From positions 154,600 to 218,599 of the forward strand of contig JAOPYE010000037.1 of NCBI GenBank assembly GCA_025964775.1: a stretch of DNA of 64,000 bases, read 5' to 3'. A program made the position numbers and the translations under genes. This DNA comes from Marmoricola sp. Lineage in GTDB: Bacteria > Actinomycetota > Actinomycetes > Propionibacteriales > Nocardioidaceae. The notes below the pieces were generated by a model. That model saw only the letters and a list, made by a program, of their open reading frames with translations, did no database searches and was not told the DNA's origin. This document shows, piece after piece, positions 8,873 to 17,398 of this stretch (positions are counted from its first letter, which is position 1; each line of letters opens with the position of its first letter).

Positions 8873-9526
8873 ATGGCTGAACTCCAATTCTTCACCGGCA
8901 CGATGGATTCCGGTAAGAGCACGCTCGCGCTGCAGACGAACCACAACCATGCGGCGCGCGGGCGCGTCGGCCGGATCTTCACGACCCACGACCGTGCCGG
9001 CGAGGCGATCCTGTCCTCCCGCCTGGGTCTGGAGCACGATGCCCTCGAAGTCACTGCCGACTTCGACTTCTGGCGCTTCACCGTCGACTCGCTGACGCAC
9101 GGCGCCCGGATCGACTACCTGGTCTGCGACGAGGCCCAGTTCTACGCCGCTCGCCAGGTCGACCAGCTCGCGCGGATCGTCGACGAGCTCCAGATCGACG
9201 TCTTCGCCTTCGGCATCCTCTCGGACTTCCGTACCGAGCTGTTCGAAGGATCCCAGCGCCTTGTCGAGCTGGCCGACCGCACCCACGTCCTCCAGGTCGA
9301 GGCACTGTGCTGGTGCGGCAAGCGCGCCACCCACAACGCCAGGACCGAGAACGGCGAGATGGTCACCGAGGGCGAGGTGATCGTCGTCGGTGACGTCGAT
9401 GACCGCGAGGCCGAGCCTGCCGAGGTCGCCTACGAGGTCCTGTGCCGCCAGCACCATCGTCGCCGGATGACGTCCGCCCGCTCCCAGGCCATCTCGATGG
9501 TGTCGGAGCCGCTGCCGTTTCAGTGA
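8873..9526 (+). CDS. tdk: Thymidine kinase (type II)
   Basis: Salvage enzyme making dTMP from thymidine and ATP. The 217-residue protein has the P-loop GTMDSGKST at residues 9-17, the Walker-B-like DEAQFY near residue 85, and the C-terminal zinc-site cysteines in ALCWCGKRAT and EVLCRQHH, matching the tetrameric TK1-like family. Start at ATG 8873; only a weak -10-like CATGAT lies 8 nt upstream, and there is no Shine-Dalgarno because the 16-bp gap is shared with the divergent sulfurtransferase. Confidence 0.94.
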   Translation: MAELQFFTGTMDSGKSTLALQTNHNHAARGRVGRIFTTHDRAGEAILSSRLGLEHDALEVTADFDFWRFTVDSLTHGARIDYLVCDEAQFYAARQVDQLARIVDELQIDVFAFGILSDFRTELFEGSQRLVELADRTHVLQVEALCWCGKRATHNARTENGEMVTEGEVIVVGDVDDREAEPAEVAYEVLCRQHHRRRMTSARSQAISMVSEPLPFQ

Positions 9527-9602
9527 CGCTGGGTCCCTGCGCGCCGCACCAGGTTTCGACACGCTCAACCACCGACGATCGAGTCCGCTGCCGCGTCCTC
9601 GA

Positions 9603-10742
9603 TCAGGCGATCAGGATCGGGATCTGCATCTCGACCGCGGTCAGGGAGCCGTGCAAGCCGACCAGCATCTGCTCGTAGGGGAAATCGACCGAGCTCATCA
9701 GACCGAGGTTCTCGCGTGCCGCGACGACCACGTCGCCGAGTCTCGGACGGACCAGGGGAAGCACCGTGCCGAACCAGCCGCGCTCGATCGCCTCGTCGCG
9801 GGCCAGGACCTCGGCGCGATCGCCGAGGAAGCCGCGCCAGTTGGCGAGTACGTCGTCCAGCGCACGGCCCGAGCAGTACAGGTGCCGGAAGCGGGCCTCG
9901 CCCGCGAGCAGGTGGACGCCGGCCCGCAGCTCCGGGTGCGCATCGATGTCGATCCGGGCCTCGGGCGGACTGTCGACCATGCCGTGATCGGCGACGACCA
10001 CCAGCCGGACTCCCGGGTCCAGGGCCTCGCGCAGCTGCTCGACGCTGGCGTCGATCGCGGAGAGCTGGGCCCGCCACTGCGCCGAGTCGACGCCGTAGCG
10101 GTGGCCGGTCCAGTCGAGGTCGCCGTCGTAGACGTAGGTGACCGACGGCGTCTCGGAGGACGCGGTGACCACCGCAGCGATGCGCTCGCCGACCTTGTCG
10201 GCGCCGATGAACTCGGCCCCGCGGTAGCCGCACAGCGTCAGCCCGGAGTCGGCGAACTCGCGCTTGCTGACCATCGAGGCGTGCACCCCGGCCGAGCTCA
10301 GCCGCGCGAACGCACTCGGGTTCGGCTGCCACTGTGCCGGATCGACCTGCTTGTCCCAGTTCAGCGCGTTCAGCAAGCGGTCGGTGCCCGGGATCCGCGA
10401 GGTGAAGCCGACCAGACCGTGCTCCCCCGGTGTCAGCGCGGTGCCCAGCGAGGTCAGGCTGGTCGCGGTCGTGGACGGTACGCCGGCGACGCCGGGCTCG
10501 GTCAGCAGCGCGTGCAGGTACGGCGCGTGCTCGGCGTGCGAGGCGACGAGCTGGTGGCCCAGTCCGTCGACCAGGAAGACGACGTACTGGTGGGCCGGCG
10601 GCAGCACGAGCTCGGTCTCGTGGAACCCGACGTCGATCCCGAGTGCCGTCGCGATCGCCGGCAGCACGTCGCCCAGCGTCCGGCCGCCGTACGAGGGCTC
10701 GACGAAGGTCGTGCTGACGAGGCTCACGTCGGGTCGACTCAC
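9603..10742 (-). CDS. Alkaline phosphatase superfamily protein (nucleotide pyrophosphatase/phosphodiesterase-like)
   Basis: Two-metal phosphohydrolase of about 379 residues. Visible family motifs in order: metal ligand in VVFLVDGLG, nucleophilic Thr region PSTTATSLTSLGT, DGDLDWTGHRYG, and the VVVADHGMVD pair, as in nucleotide pyrophosphatase/phosphodiesterase-type members. No signal peptide, so probably cytoplasmic; substrate unknown. Start: GTG 10742 overlaps the DUF5998 stop (GTGA), favouring coupling; GTG 10727 is the alternative and has an AGGAG 14 nt upstream. Last gene of a three-gene operon with DUF5998 and the GNAT/acyl-CoA synthetase. Confidence 0.82.
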   Translation of the reverse strand: MSRPDVSLVSTTFVEPSYGGRTLGDVLPAIATALGIDVGFHETELVLPPAHQYVVFLVDGLGHQLVASHAEHAPYLHALLTEPGVAGVPSTTATSLTSLGTALTPGEHGLVGFTSRIPGTDRLLNALNWDKQVDPAQWQPNPSAFARLSSAGVHASMVSKREFADSGLTLCGYRGAEFIGADKVGERIAAVVTASSETPSVTYVYDGDLDWTGHRYGVDSAQWRAQLSAIDASVEQLREALDPGVRLVVVADHGMVDSPPEARIDIDAHPELRAGVHLLAGEARFRHLYCSGRALDDVLANWRGFLGDRAEVLARDEAIERGWFGTVLPLVRPRLGDVVVAARENLGLMSSVDFPYEQMLVGLHGSLTAVEMQIPILIA

Positions 10743-11326
10743 TCCTGGGTGCTTGCCGAAAGACTGTCGGCGAACGCGAGCAGCCGGTCGACCGATTCCT
10801 GGCCGTCGGCTGCCGAGCTGACCCGGATCGAGAAGTCGTCGGAGGCGACGACCCCGGTGTACCCGTGGTCGGCTTCGCACTGCGGGTCCGAGCAGGTGGC
10901 CGGTTCGAGGTCGATCCGGTTGATGCCTCCCCACCCGATCGTCAGGACCGCTTCGGCCGGAGCGGGCAGGTCGGCACCCGTCACCGAGGCCGGGTTGGCC
11001 ACCATCCGGTTGACGACCACCGACTTCACCTGCGAGAGCTTGACGGCCTCGGTCGAGGTGGACGTGTACGGCTCGGGGAGAAGGTCGTCCGGTGCGTGCT
11101 CGTCGGTGTGGCACAGGATCAGCCGGGTCGGGGTGAGGACGACGACGGTGATGTGCCGGCGCACCTCGTCCCGGTCGATCGTCGGCTCGTGGTGCACCAG
11201 GAACGAGGCGACCCGCTCGCCCGCGACGGCGGCATTGACACCGGATCGCACGACGGCCGGGTAGTAGCCGCTGTTCTCGATCGCAGTATCGAGGTCGGCG
11301 GTCTGGTCCTCGGAGGTAACGGACAT
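10739..11326 (-). CDS. DUF5998 family protein
   Basis: Uncharacterised actinobacterial family, 195 residues, soluble. Visible: the SGYYPAVVRSGVNAAVAGE block near the N-terminus, HHEPT, and a C-terminal beta-rich region with two cysteines in TCSDPQCEADHGYTG, which may bind metal (inference). Two ATGs are possible, 11335 and 11326; I chose 11326 because CAGG lies 9 nt upstream of it. It sits 29 bp after the GNAT/acyl-CoA synthetase and overlaps the phosphatase start, so the three are probably co-expressed. No function should be assumed. Confidence 0.8.
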   Translation of the reverse strand: MSVTSEDQTADLDTAIENSGYYPAVVRSGVNAAVAGERVASFLVHHEPTIDRDEVRRHITVVVLTPTRLILCHTDEHAPDDLLPEPYTSTSTEAVKLSQVKSVVVNRMVANPASVTGADLPAPAEAVLTIGWGGINRIDLEPATCSDPQCEADHGYTGVVASDDFSIRVSSAADGQESVDRLLAFADSLSASTQE

Positions 11327-11355
11327 GAATGGCATCCTGTCACGCCCGGATGCGC

Positions 11356-14079
11356 TCAGTTCGGGATGGTGTCGCCCGGGTGCACATTGAGCCTGCGGGT
11401 GAACCAGCCCGAGCGCGGGTCGACCACCGGCAGGATCCGGATCACCGCGTCGAGCACCGCCACGCCGTCCGCGGTCGCGTGGACGAGGCTCAGGTCGAGC
11501 GCCGCGACCTGCTGCAGATCGTTCTTGAGGACCGCGACCCGACGGAACAGGTCCTCGACCGCCGCGACGTCGACGGGGTCGCTCCCCCGGTGGCCGAACA
11601 GCAACGGCGCCGCCTTGATCGAGCGCACCGCCTCGGCAGCGTCCTGGCGGGTGATCGGCGGGATCCGGTACGCCTTGTCGCCCACCAGCTCGGTGATCGC
11701 CCCGGAGATCGAGAAGGAGACCGCCGGGCCGAACAGCGGGTCCTCCAGGCCGTCCAGTCGGACCGGTACGCCAGGAGGCGCCGTGCGCATCACGACGTAG
11801 CCGGCATCCTCCACCGAGGTGATGATCGCGGTGAGCGATTTGAACGCGTGCCGCATCTCGTCGGCGTCGGCGATGTTGCGCCACACATGTCCCAGGTCCG
11901 GCCGCTGGCGCAGCGGCTCGGCGGTCGCCTTGAGGACGACGTCCCACCCGAGGGACTCACCGGCCGCGACTGCGTCCTCGGCGCTGGCGACCTCGATGCG
12001 GTCCCACAGTTCGATGCCGTAGTAGCCGAGCAGCTCCTTGCACTCGTCGAAGTCGAGGTCGCGGCCCTCGGGCGATTCGATCAGCAGGTTGACCAGCATC
12101 CTGGTCGCCGCGTCGTGGTCGACGCCGTCGACCAGCTCGTCCTCGTCCGACTGGCGCGCCAGCCAGGCGGCGTACTCGACGACCCGGGCGAGGGCACGGA
12201 CTGCCTGCTCGACGGCCGGGTACGACGGCACCGATCCGCGACCGGCGGTGTTGCCGGCGAGGTCCGGCACCCGCAGCAGCTCGGGGACGCCCTCGCGTCC
12301 GAGGAACGTCGAGACGATCGGCTTGTCGGCCTGCTCGGCGACGGCCGCGAGCGAGTTGGCGACCTCGGCCCCACCGGCGTTCAACGGCGGGATGTAGATC
12401 GCCACCACACCGTCGACGTCGGGGTCGTCGATCACCGTGTCCAGCGCGGTCTCGAAGTCCTCGGCACCGGCGTCGTTGCCCAGCGCGATCGACCGGGTGA
12501 CCTCCAGGCCGCTGGCGGCAGCGGCGTCGGCGGCCAGCAGTCCCAGCGCGTCGGAGTTGCCGATCACCGCGACCCGGGAGCCCAGGGGCAACGGCTGGTG
12601 CGCGAGCAGCTGGGCCACGTCGAACATCTCGTCGAGGGTGTCGACCTGGATCACGCCGGCCTGGCGGAACATCGCATCGACCGCAGCCTGGGGCGCCTCG
12701 ATCGAGCGCACGACGTGGCCCATCGGGACACCCTGGGTGGTGCGGCCCGAGCGCACCGCGATCACCGGCTTGTTGCGCGAGACCCGACGGGCGATGCGCG
12801 AGAACTTGCGCGGGTTGCCGATCGACTCCAGGTAGAGCAGCACGACCTCGGTGGCGTCGTCCTCCTCCCAGTACTGGAGCAGGTCGTTGCCCGAGACGTC
12901 CGCGCGGTTGCCGGCGCTGACGAAGGTCGACAGACCCAGGCCACGTCCGCGGACCTTCTCGAGGATCGCCGAACCGAGCGCCCCGGACTGGCAGAAGAAC
13001 CCGGCCCGGCCGCGCGGCGGCATGACCGGCGAGAGCGAGGCGTTCAACGAGACGTCGACGGCGGTGTTGATCACCCCGAGCGCGTTCGGACCGATCAGCC
13101 GAAGTCCGTACGACCGGGCGAGCCCGACCAGGCGGCGCTGGCGCTGGCGACCCTCCTCACCGGTCTCGGCGAAGCCGGAGGAGATGACGATCAGGCCGTG
13201 CACGCCCTTGGCGGCGCAGTCCAGGACGACGTCCTGCACGGCTTCGGCCGGCACCGCGACGATCGCGACATCGACGTCTCCGGGGATGTCGCCGACGCGT
13301 GCGTACGCCGGCATGCCCGCGACCGCGTCGGCCGACGGGTTCACGACGTACACCCGGCCGGAGTAGTCGCCGAGCACGAGGTTGCGCACCAACGCCGCCC
13401 CGATGGTGTCCGACCGTCGCGAGGCGCCGATCACGGCGATGCTCTTGGCGCTGAGGAACGACTCGATCGAGGCCGCCTCGGCGCGGTGCTCGCGCGCCGA
13501 CATCACGCCGATCGCGGTGTCGGTCGGGTCGATGTCGAACTCGAGGTGCATCACGCCCTCGTCCCAGCCGCCGGTGACCTGGTACCCCTGTTCGTAGAAG
13601 ACCTGGAGCATCCGCTGGTTGTCGGGCAGCACCTCCGCGACGAACCGGTGCAGGCCGCGCTCGCGGGCTGCCTGGGCCAGGTGCTCGAGCAGGAGCTGGC
13701 CGATCCCGCGACCCTGGTGGGCGTCCTGGACCAGGAACGCGACCTCGGCCTCACCGGTCGAGAGCAGCTCGTAGCTGGCGACCGCCAGGATCTTGTGGGC
13801 CACCGTGAGCACGAAGGCAACGCGACTGCGGTGGTCGACGTGGGTGAACCGCTTGACGTCACGCTCGGAGAGCTCGGGCATCGGCGCGAAGAAGCGGAAG
13901 TACTTGGACTGGTCCGAGACGTCGGCGTAGAAGGCGACCAGGGCCTCACCGTCGTCCGGGCTGATCGGCCGCATGTGCGCCGTCCGGCCGTCACGCAGGA
14001 CGACGTCGGCCTCCCAGTGGGCCGGATGATCGGGCGCGCCGGTCCCGGTCGAGCCAGGGTGCGGATCGGCGGCGGTCAC
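11356..14079 (-). CDS. GNAT acetyltransferase fused to ADP-forming acyl-CoA synthetase-like domain (Pat type)
   Basis: Protein of 907 residues. Residues ~25-190 form a GNAT domain with the acetyl-CoA loop QDAHQGRGIGQLL. Residues ~205-900 resemble NDP-forming acyl-CoA synthetases: CoA-binding IAVIGASRR, ligase-CoA region FCQSGALG and SAGNRADVSGNDLLQYW, then an ATP-grasp-like end. This architecture is that of protein lysine acetyltransferases (Pat), which acetylate acyl-CoA synthetases. Where active ADP-forming enzymes have the phosphorylated His in an SHTG motif, this protein reads GHVVRS near residue 460, so synthetase activity may be lost and the domain may only sense ligands (inference). 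First gene of the operon with DUF5998 and the phosphatase. Confidence 0.83.
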   Translation of the reverse strand: MTAADPHPGSTGTGAPDHPAHWEADVVLRDGRTAHMRPISPDDGEALVAFYADVSDQSKYFRFFAPMPELSERDVKRFTHVDHRSRVAFVLTVAHKILAVASYELLSTGEAEVAFLVQDAHQGRGIGQLLLEHLAQAARERGLHRFVAEVLPDNQRMLQVFYEQGYQVTGGWDEGVMHLEFDIDPTDTAIGVMSAREHRAEAASIESFLSAKSIAVIGASRRSDTIGAALVRNLVLGDYSGRVYVVNPSADAVAGMPAYARVGDIPGDVDVAIVAVPAEAVQDVVLDCAAKGVHGLIVISSGFAETGEEGRQRQRRLVGLARSYGLRLIGPNALGVINTAVDVSLNASLSPVMPPRGRAGFFCQSGALGSAILEKVRGRGLGLSTFVSAGNRADVSGNDLLQYWEEDDATEVVLLYLESIGNPRKFSRIARRVSRNKPVIAVRSGRTTQGVPMGHVVRSIEAPQAAVDAMFRQAGVIQVDTLDEMFDVAQLLAHQPLPLGSRVAVIGNSDALGLLAADAAAASGLEVTRSIALGNDAGAEDFETALDTVIDDPDVDGVVAIYIPPLNAGGAEVANSLAAVAEQADKPIVSTFLGREGVPELLRVPDLAGNTAGRGSVPSYPAVEQAVRALARVVEYAAWLARQSDEDELVDGVDHDAATRMLVNLLIESPEGRDLDFDECKELLGYYGIELWDRIEVASAEDAVAAGESLGWDVVLKATAEPLRQRPDLGHVWRNIADADEMRHAFKSLTAIITSVEDAGYVVMRTAPPGVPVRLDGLEDPLFGPAVSFSISGAITELVGDKAYRIPPITRQDAAEAVRSIKAAPLLFGHRGSDPVDVAAVEDLFRRVAVLKNDLQQVAALDLSLVHATADGVAVLDAVIRILPVVDPRSGWFTRRLNVHPGDTIPN

Positions 14080-14120
14080 CCCCGAAATGTAGCGGGCGAA
14101 GATGACAACCCGGTGTCGTG

Positions 14121-14144
14121 GACCTGACCCGGGACCTGACCCGG
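14121..14144 (+). repeat. Two tandem 12-bp repeats in the parC leader region
   Basis: The 12-mer GACCTGACCCGG occurs twice in tandem, followed by a degenerate third copy to about 14158. It lies between the GNAT/acyl-CoA synthetase start and parC; each junction forms a CCCGGG palindrome. Function unknown. Confidence 0.6.
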
Positions 14145-14228
14145 GACCTCAGCCCGGCCCCTGAACCGCATCCACGGGGCGGCGCGCCCCGGCGCGCGAA
14201 TCCGCCTGTCTGTTGGGAGAATGCGCCC

Positions 14229-16673
14229 ATGGCACGACGTAGCGCAGCACCGCCCGAGGACTTCGAGGAACACATCGTCGACATCGACGTCGGCGACGAG
14301 ATGCGGGCCAGCTTCCTGGAGTACGCGTACTCGGTGATCTACTCCCGGGCACTTCCCGATGCCCGCGACGGCCTCAAGCCGGTCCAGCGACGGATCCTCT
14401 ACGCGATGCACGACATGGGCCTGCGCCCCGACCGCGGTCACGTGAAGTCCTCCCGCGTCGTCGGCGAGACGATGGGCCGGTTCCACCCGCACGGCGACAC
14501 GGCCATCTACGACGCCCTGGTCCGGCAGGCGCAGGCGTGGTCGCTGCGGGTACCGACCGTCGACGGCCACGGCAACTTCGGGTCCCCGGACGACCCGCCG
14601 GCCGCGATGCGGTACACCGAGTGCCGGATGGCTCCCGCTGCGGTCGCGATGACCGCGACCATCGACGAGGACACTGTCGACTTCCGTCCCAACTACGACG
14701 GGCGCGAGGTCGAGCCGGCGGTCCTGCCGGCAGCCATCCCGCACCTGGTGGTCAACGGCGCCACCGGGATCGCCGTCGGCATGGCCACGAACATGGCCCC
14801 GCACAACCTGATCGAGGTCGTCCAGGCGCTGCGGCACCTGATCACCCACCCGAGTGCCGACGTCGACGCGCTGATGCGCTTCATCCCCGGTCCCGACCTC
14901 CCGACCGGCGGCAAGATCATCGGCCTGGACGGGATCCGTGACGCCTACGAGACCGGCCGCGGATCGTTCAAGATGCGGGCCACCACCCGGATCGAGACGG
15001 TCACCGCCCGCCGCAAGGGCATCGTCGTGACCGAGCTCCCGTACGGCGTGGGCACCGAGCGGGTCATCGAGGCGATCAAGAAGCTCGTCCAGGCCAAGAA
15101 GCTGCAGGGCATCGCCGACATCAAGGACCTGACTGACCGCGAGAAGGGCCTGCGGCTGGTCATCGAGGTCAAGAACGGCTTCGTCCCCGAGGCGCTCCTC
15201 GAACAGCTCTTCAAGAGCACCCCCCTGGAGGACTCGTTCGGCATCAACGCCGTCGCCCTGGTCGACGGGCAGCCCCGGACCCTCGGCCTGAAGGAGATGC
15301 TCGAGGTCTTCCTGGGACACCGCTTCGACGTCGTACGCCGGCGCTCGACGTACCGGCGCGGCAGGGCAGCCGACCGGCTCCACCTGGTCGACGGCCTGCT
15401 GCTCGCGATCCTGGACATCGACGAGGTCATCCAGCTGATCCGGACCAGCGACAACGCCGAGGCGGCGCGCGAACGGCTGATGACGGTCTTCGACCTCAGC
15501 GAGATCCAGGCGAACTACATCCTGGACATGCCGCTGCGCCGACTGACCCGGTTCTCGAAGCTCGAGCTCGACAAGGAGCGCGACGAGCTCGTCACCACGA
15601 TCGCCGCCCTCGACGAGATACTCGGCGACGAGGGCAAGTTGCGGAAGGTGGTCTCCGACGAGCTCGCCGAGGTGTCGAAGACCTACGGAACGCCGCGCCG
15701 TACCGTGCTTCTCGAGGCCTCCGGGGTCGCGACGACGTCGGCCGCCACCCAGCTCGAGGTCGCCGACGACCCGTGCCACGTCTACCTCTCCTCCAGCGGT
15801 CTGCTCGCTCGCAGCACCGACCTGGAAGCAGCCGGTGCCGGGGGCGCCCGGGCGCGTCACGACGTGATCGTCTCCACCGTGGTCAGCACCGCGCGCGGCG
15901 AGGTCGGCGTCCTGACCACCGGCGGACGGGTGCTCAAGCTCGGTGTCCTCGACCTGCCCGCGCTGCCGAGCACCGCAAGCCATCCGAACCTGTCGGGCGG
16001 TGCACCGGTCGGGGAGTTCCTGAACCTGGAGGCCGACGAGCGCGCGCTCGCCGTGATGAACTTCGACGCGGACTCCCCCGGCCTTGCGCTCGGCACCGCC
16101 GAGGGTGTGGTGAAACGAGTCAACCCGGAGTACCTGTCCGCCCGCGACGACTGGGACGTGATCGCCCTCAAGGACGGCGACTCGGTCGTCGGTGCGGTGC
16201 AGCTCGCCACCGGCGAGGAAACGTTGTGCTTCATCACCGACGACGCCCAGCTGCTGCACTTCGGCGCCTCTACGGTACGTCCGCAGGGTCGATCGGGCGG
16301 CGGCATCGCGGGCATCAAGCTGGCGAGCACGGCGAAGGCGACCTGGTTCGGCGCCGTCGATGCGGCCGAGGCGGTCGTCGTGACGATCTCCGGGTCCGGC
16401 AGTGCGTTGCCCGGCACCGAGTCCGGCTCGGTCAAGGTCACTCCGTTCACCGAATACCCGGCGAAGGGCCGGGCCACCGGCGGCGTGCGCTGCCACCGTT
16501 TCCTCAAGGGCGAGGACACGCTGGTGTTCGCCTGGGCCGGTCGGGCACCGGCGATGGCCGCGGCGGCGAGCGGAGCCCCCGTCGACCTCCCAGCCGCCGA
16601 CGGCCGGCGCGACGGCTCCGGGACCCCCGGCAGCCAGCCTGTCACTGCGTGCGCCGGACCCGTGGCAGGCTGA
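14229..16673 (+). CDS. parC: DNA topoisomerase IV subunit A (GyrA/ParC family)
   Basis: Type IIA topoisomerase DNA-cleavage subunit, 814 residues. The winged-helix core is evident (ARDGLKPVQRRILYAM, GRFHPHGDTAIYDAL with the quinolone-resistance segment, catalytic Tyr129 in AAMRYTECRM), followed by a six-bladed C-terminal beta-pinwheel. It is called ParC rather than GyrA because a ParE-like gene lies nearby and gyrA normally sits beside gyrB and dnaA. It decatenates chromosomes together with ParE. GGGAGA 8 nt upstream selects ATG 14229 over an upstream in-frame extension that would run through the tandem repeat. Confidence 0.92.
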   Translation: MARRSAAPPEDFEEHIVDIDVGDEMRASFLEYAYSVIYSRALPDARDGLKPVQRRILYAMHDMGLRPDRGHVKSSRVVGETMGRFHPHGDTAIYDALVRQAQAWSLRVPTVDGHGNFGSPDDPPAAMRYTECRMAPAAVAMTATIDEDTVDFRPNYDGREVEPAVLPAAIPHLVVNGATGIAVGMATNMAPHNLIEVVQALRHLITHPSADVDALMRFIPGPDLPTGGKIIGLDGIRDAYETGRGSFKMRATTRIETVTARRKGIVVTELPYGVGTERVIEAIKKLVQAKKLQGIADIKDLTDREKGLRLVIEVKNGFVPEALLEQLFKSTPLEDSFGINAVALVDGQPRTLGLKEMLEVFLGHRFDVVRRRSTYRRGRAADRLHLVDGLLLAILDIDEVIQLIRTSDNAEAARERLMTVFDLSEIQANYILDMPLRRLTRFSKLELDKERDELVTTIAALDEILGDEGKLRKVVSDELAEVSKTYGTPRRTVLLEASGVATTSAATQLEVADDPCHVYLSSSGLLARSTDLEAAGAGGARARHDVIVSTVVSTARGEVGVLTTGGRVLKLGVLDLPALPSTASHPNLSGGAPVGEFLNLEADERALAVMNFDADSPGLALGTAEGVVKRVNPEYLSARDDWDVIALKDGDSVVGAVQLATGEETLCFITDDAQLLHFGASTVRPQGRSGGGIAGIKLASTAKATWFGAVDAAEAVVVTISGSGSALPGTESGSVKVTPFTEYPAKGRATGGVRCHRFLKGEDTLVFAWAGRAPAMAAAASGAPVDLPAADGRRDGSGTPGSQPVTACAGPVAG

Positions 16674-16678
16674 GCGCC

Positions 16679-17398
16679 ATGATCCGGCTCACCTCCGCCC
16701 GCAGGTCGACCGTCGTGGCCGTGGCCACCGTCGCACTCGCCGCACTGCTCGCCGGGTGCGGTGGCAGTTCGGGAACCGCGGGCGCGTCGAAGCCCGCCGA
16801 CATCACCGCGGTGCTGACGAAGGCGAAGAACGCCTTCGACGCGACCTCGAGCGTGCACCTGACCATGTCCACCCAGTCGCGTCCGACCAGTGGCGATGCC
16901 GTGCTGGGAGCCGACGGGACCCTCACGCACCAGCCGGCATTCCAGGGCACGGTCAAGGTCCAGATCAGCGGTTTCAGCGCCGATGTGCCGGTGGTCTCGG
17001 TCGACGGCAAGGTGCACGCGAAGCTGCCGCTCACTCCGGCCTTCGCCACGATCGATCCGGGCGCCTACGGCGCCCCGGACCCGGCCGCGTTCGCCGACCC
17101 GGCCAAGGGCATCTCGGGCCTGCTGCTCGACCTGAAGGGCGCGAAGCAGAGCGGCCAGAAGCGTGACGGCAACATCGTGGTGACCACCTACACCGGCACG
17201 CTGTCCGGTGCCCTGGTCAAGCCGATCATCCCCAGCGCCAGCGCGTCCGGGACCTACACGACGGTCGTCGGGATCGATCCGGGCGGCGTGCTCACCACGC
17301 TGCAGGTCACCGGCGCCTTCTTCGCTGCCGCCGGTGACGTCACCTACGACCTCGCGTTCAACGACTACGGCAAGAACGTCAAGATCACCGCACCGTGA
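16679..17398 (+). CDS. LprG/LppX-family lipoprotein
   Basis: Secreted lipoprotein of 239 residues. The N-terminus has a positively charged start, a hydrophobic core and a lipobox LLAGC with Cys27 as the acylation site, then a low-complexity linker and an LppX_LprAFG-type half-barrel. Mycobacterial LprG carries triacylated lipids across the periplasm and works with the MFS protein P55 (Rv1410c). Here the gene is 5 bp after parC and overlaps the following MFS gene (GTGA), reproducing the lprG-p55 pairing. The cargo in this organism is inferred to be a lipid. Confidence 0.83.
   Translation: MIRLTSARRSTVVAVATVALAALLAGCGGSSGTAGASKPADITAVLTKAKNAFDATSSVHLTMSTQSRPTSGDAVLGADGTLTHQPAFQGTVKVQISGFSADVPVVSVDGKVHAKLPLTPAFATIDPGAYGAPDPAAFADPAKGISGLLLDLKGAKQSGQKRDGNIVVTTYTGTLSGALVKPIIPSASASGTYTTVVGIDPGGVLTTLQVTGAFFAAAGDVTYDLAFNDYGKNVKITAP

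Noticed and set aside
11329..14127. 932-codon plus-strand open frame
   Set aside because: Mirror of the GNAT/acyl-CoA synthetase gene; low-complexity composition (runs of Arg, Asp, Gly) and no domain.
14076..16496. 806-codon minus-strand open frame
   Set aside because: Antisense shadow of parC; no ribosome site and no family features.
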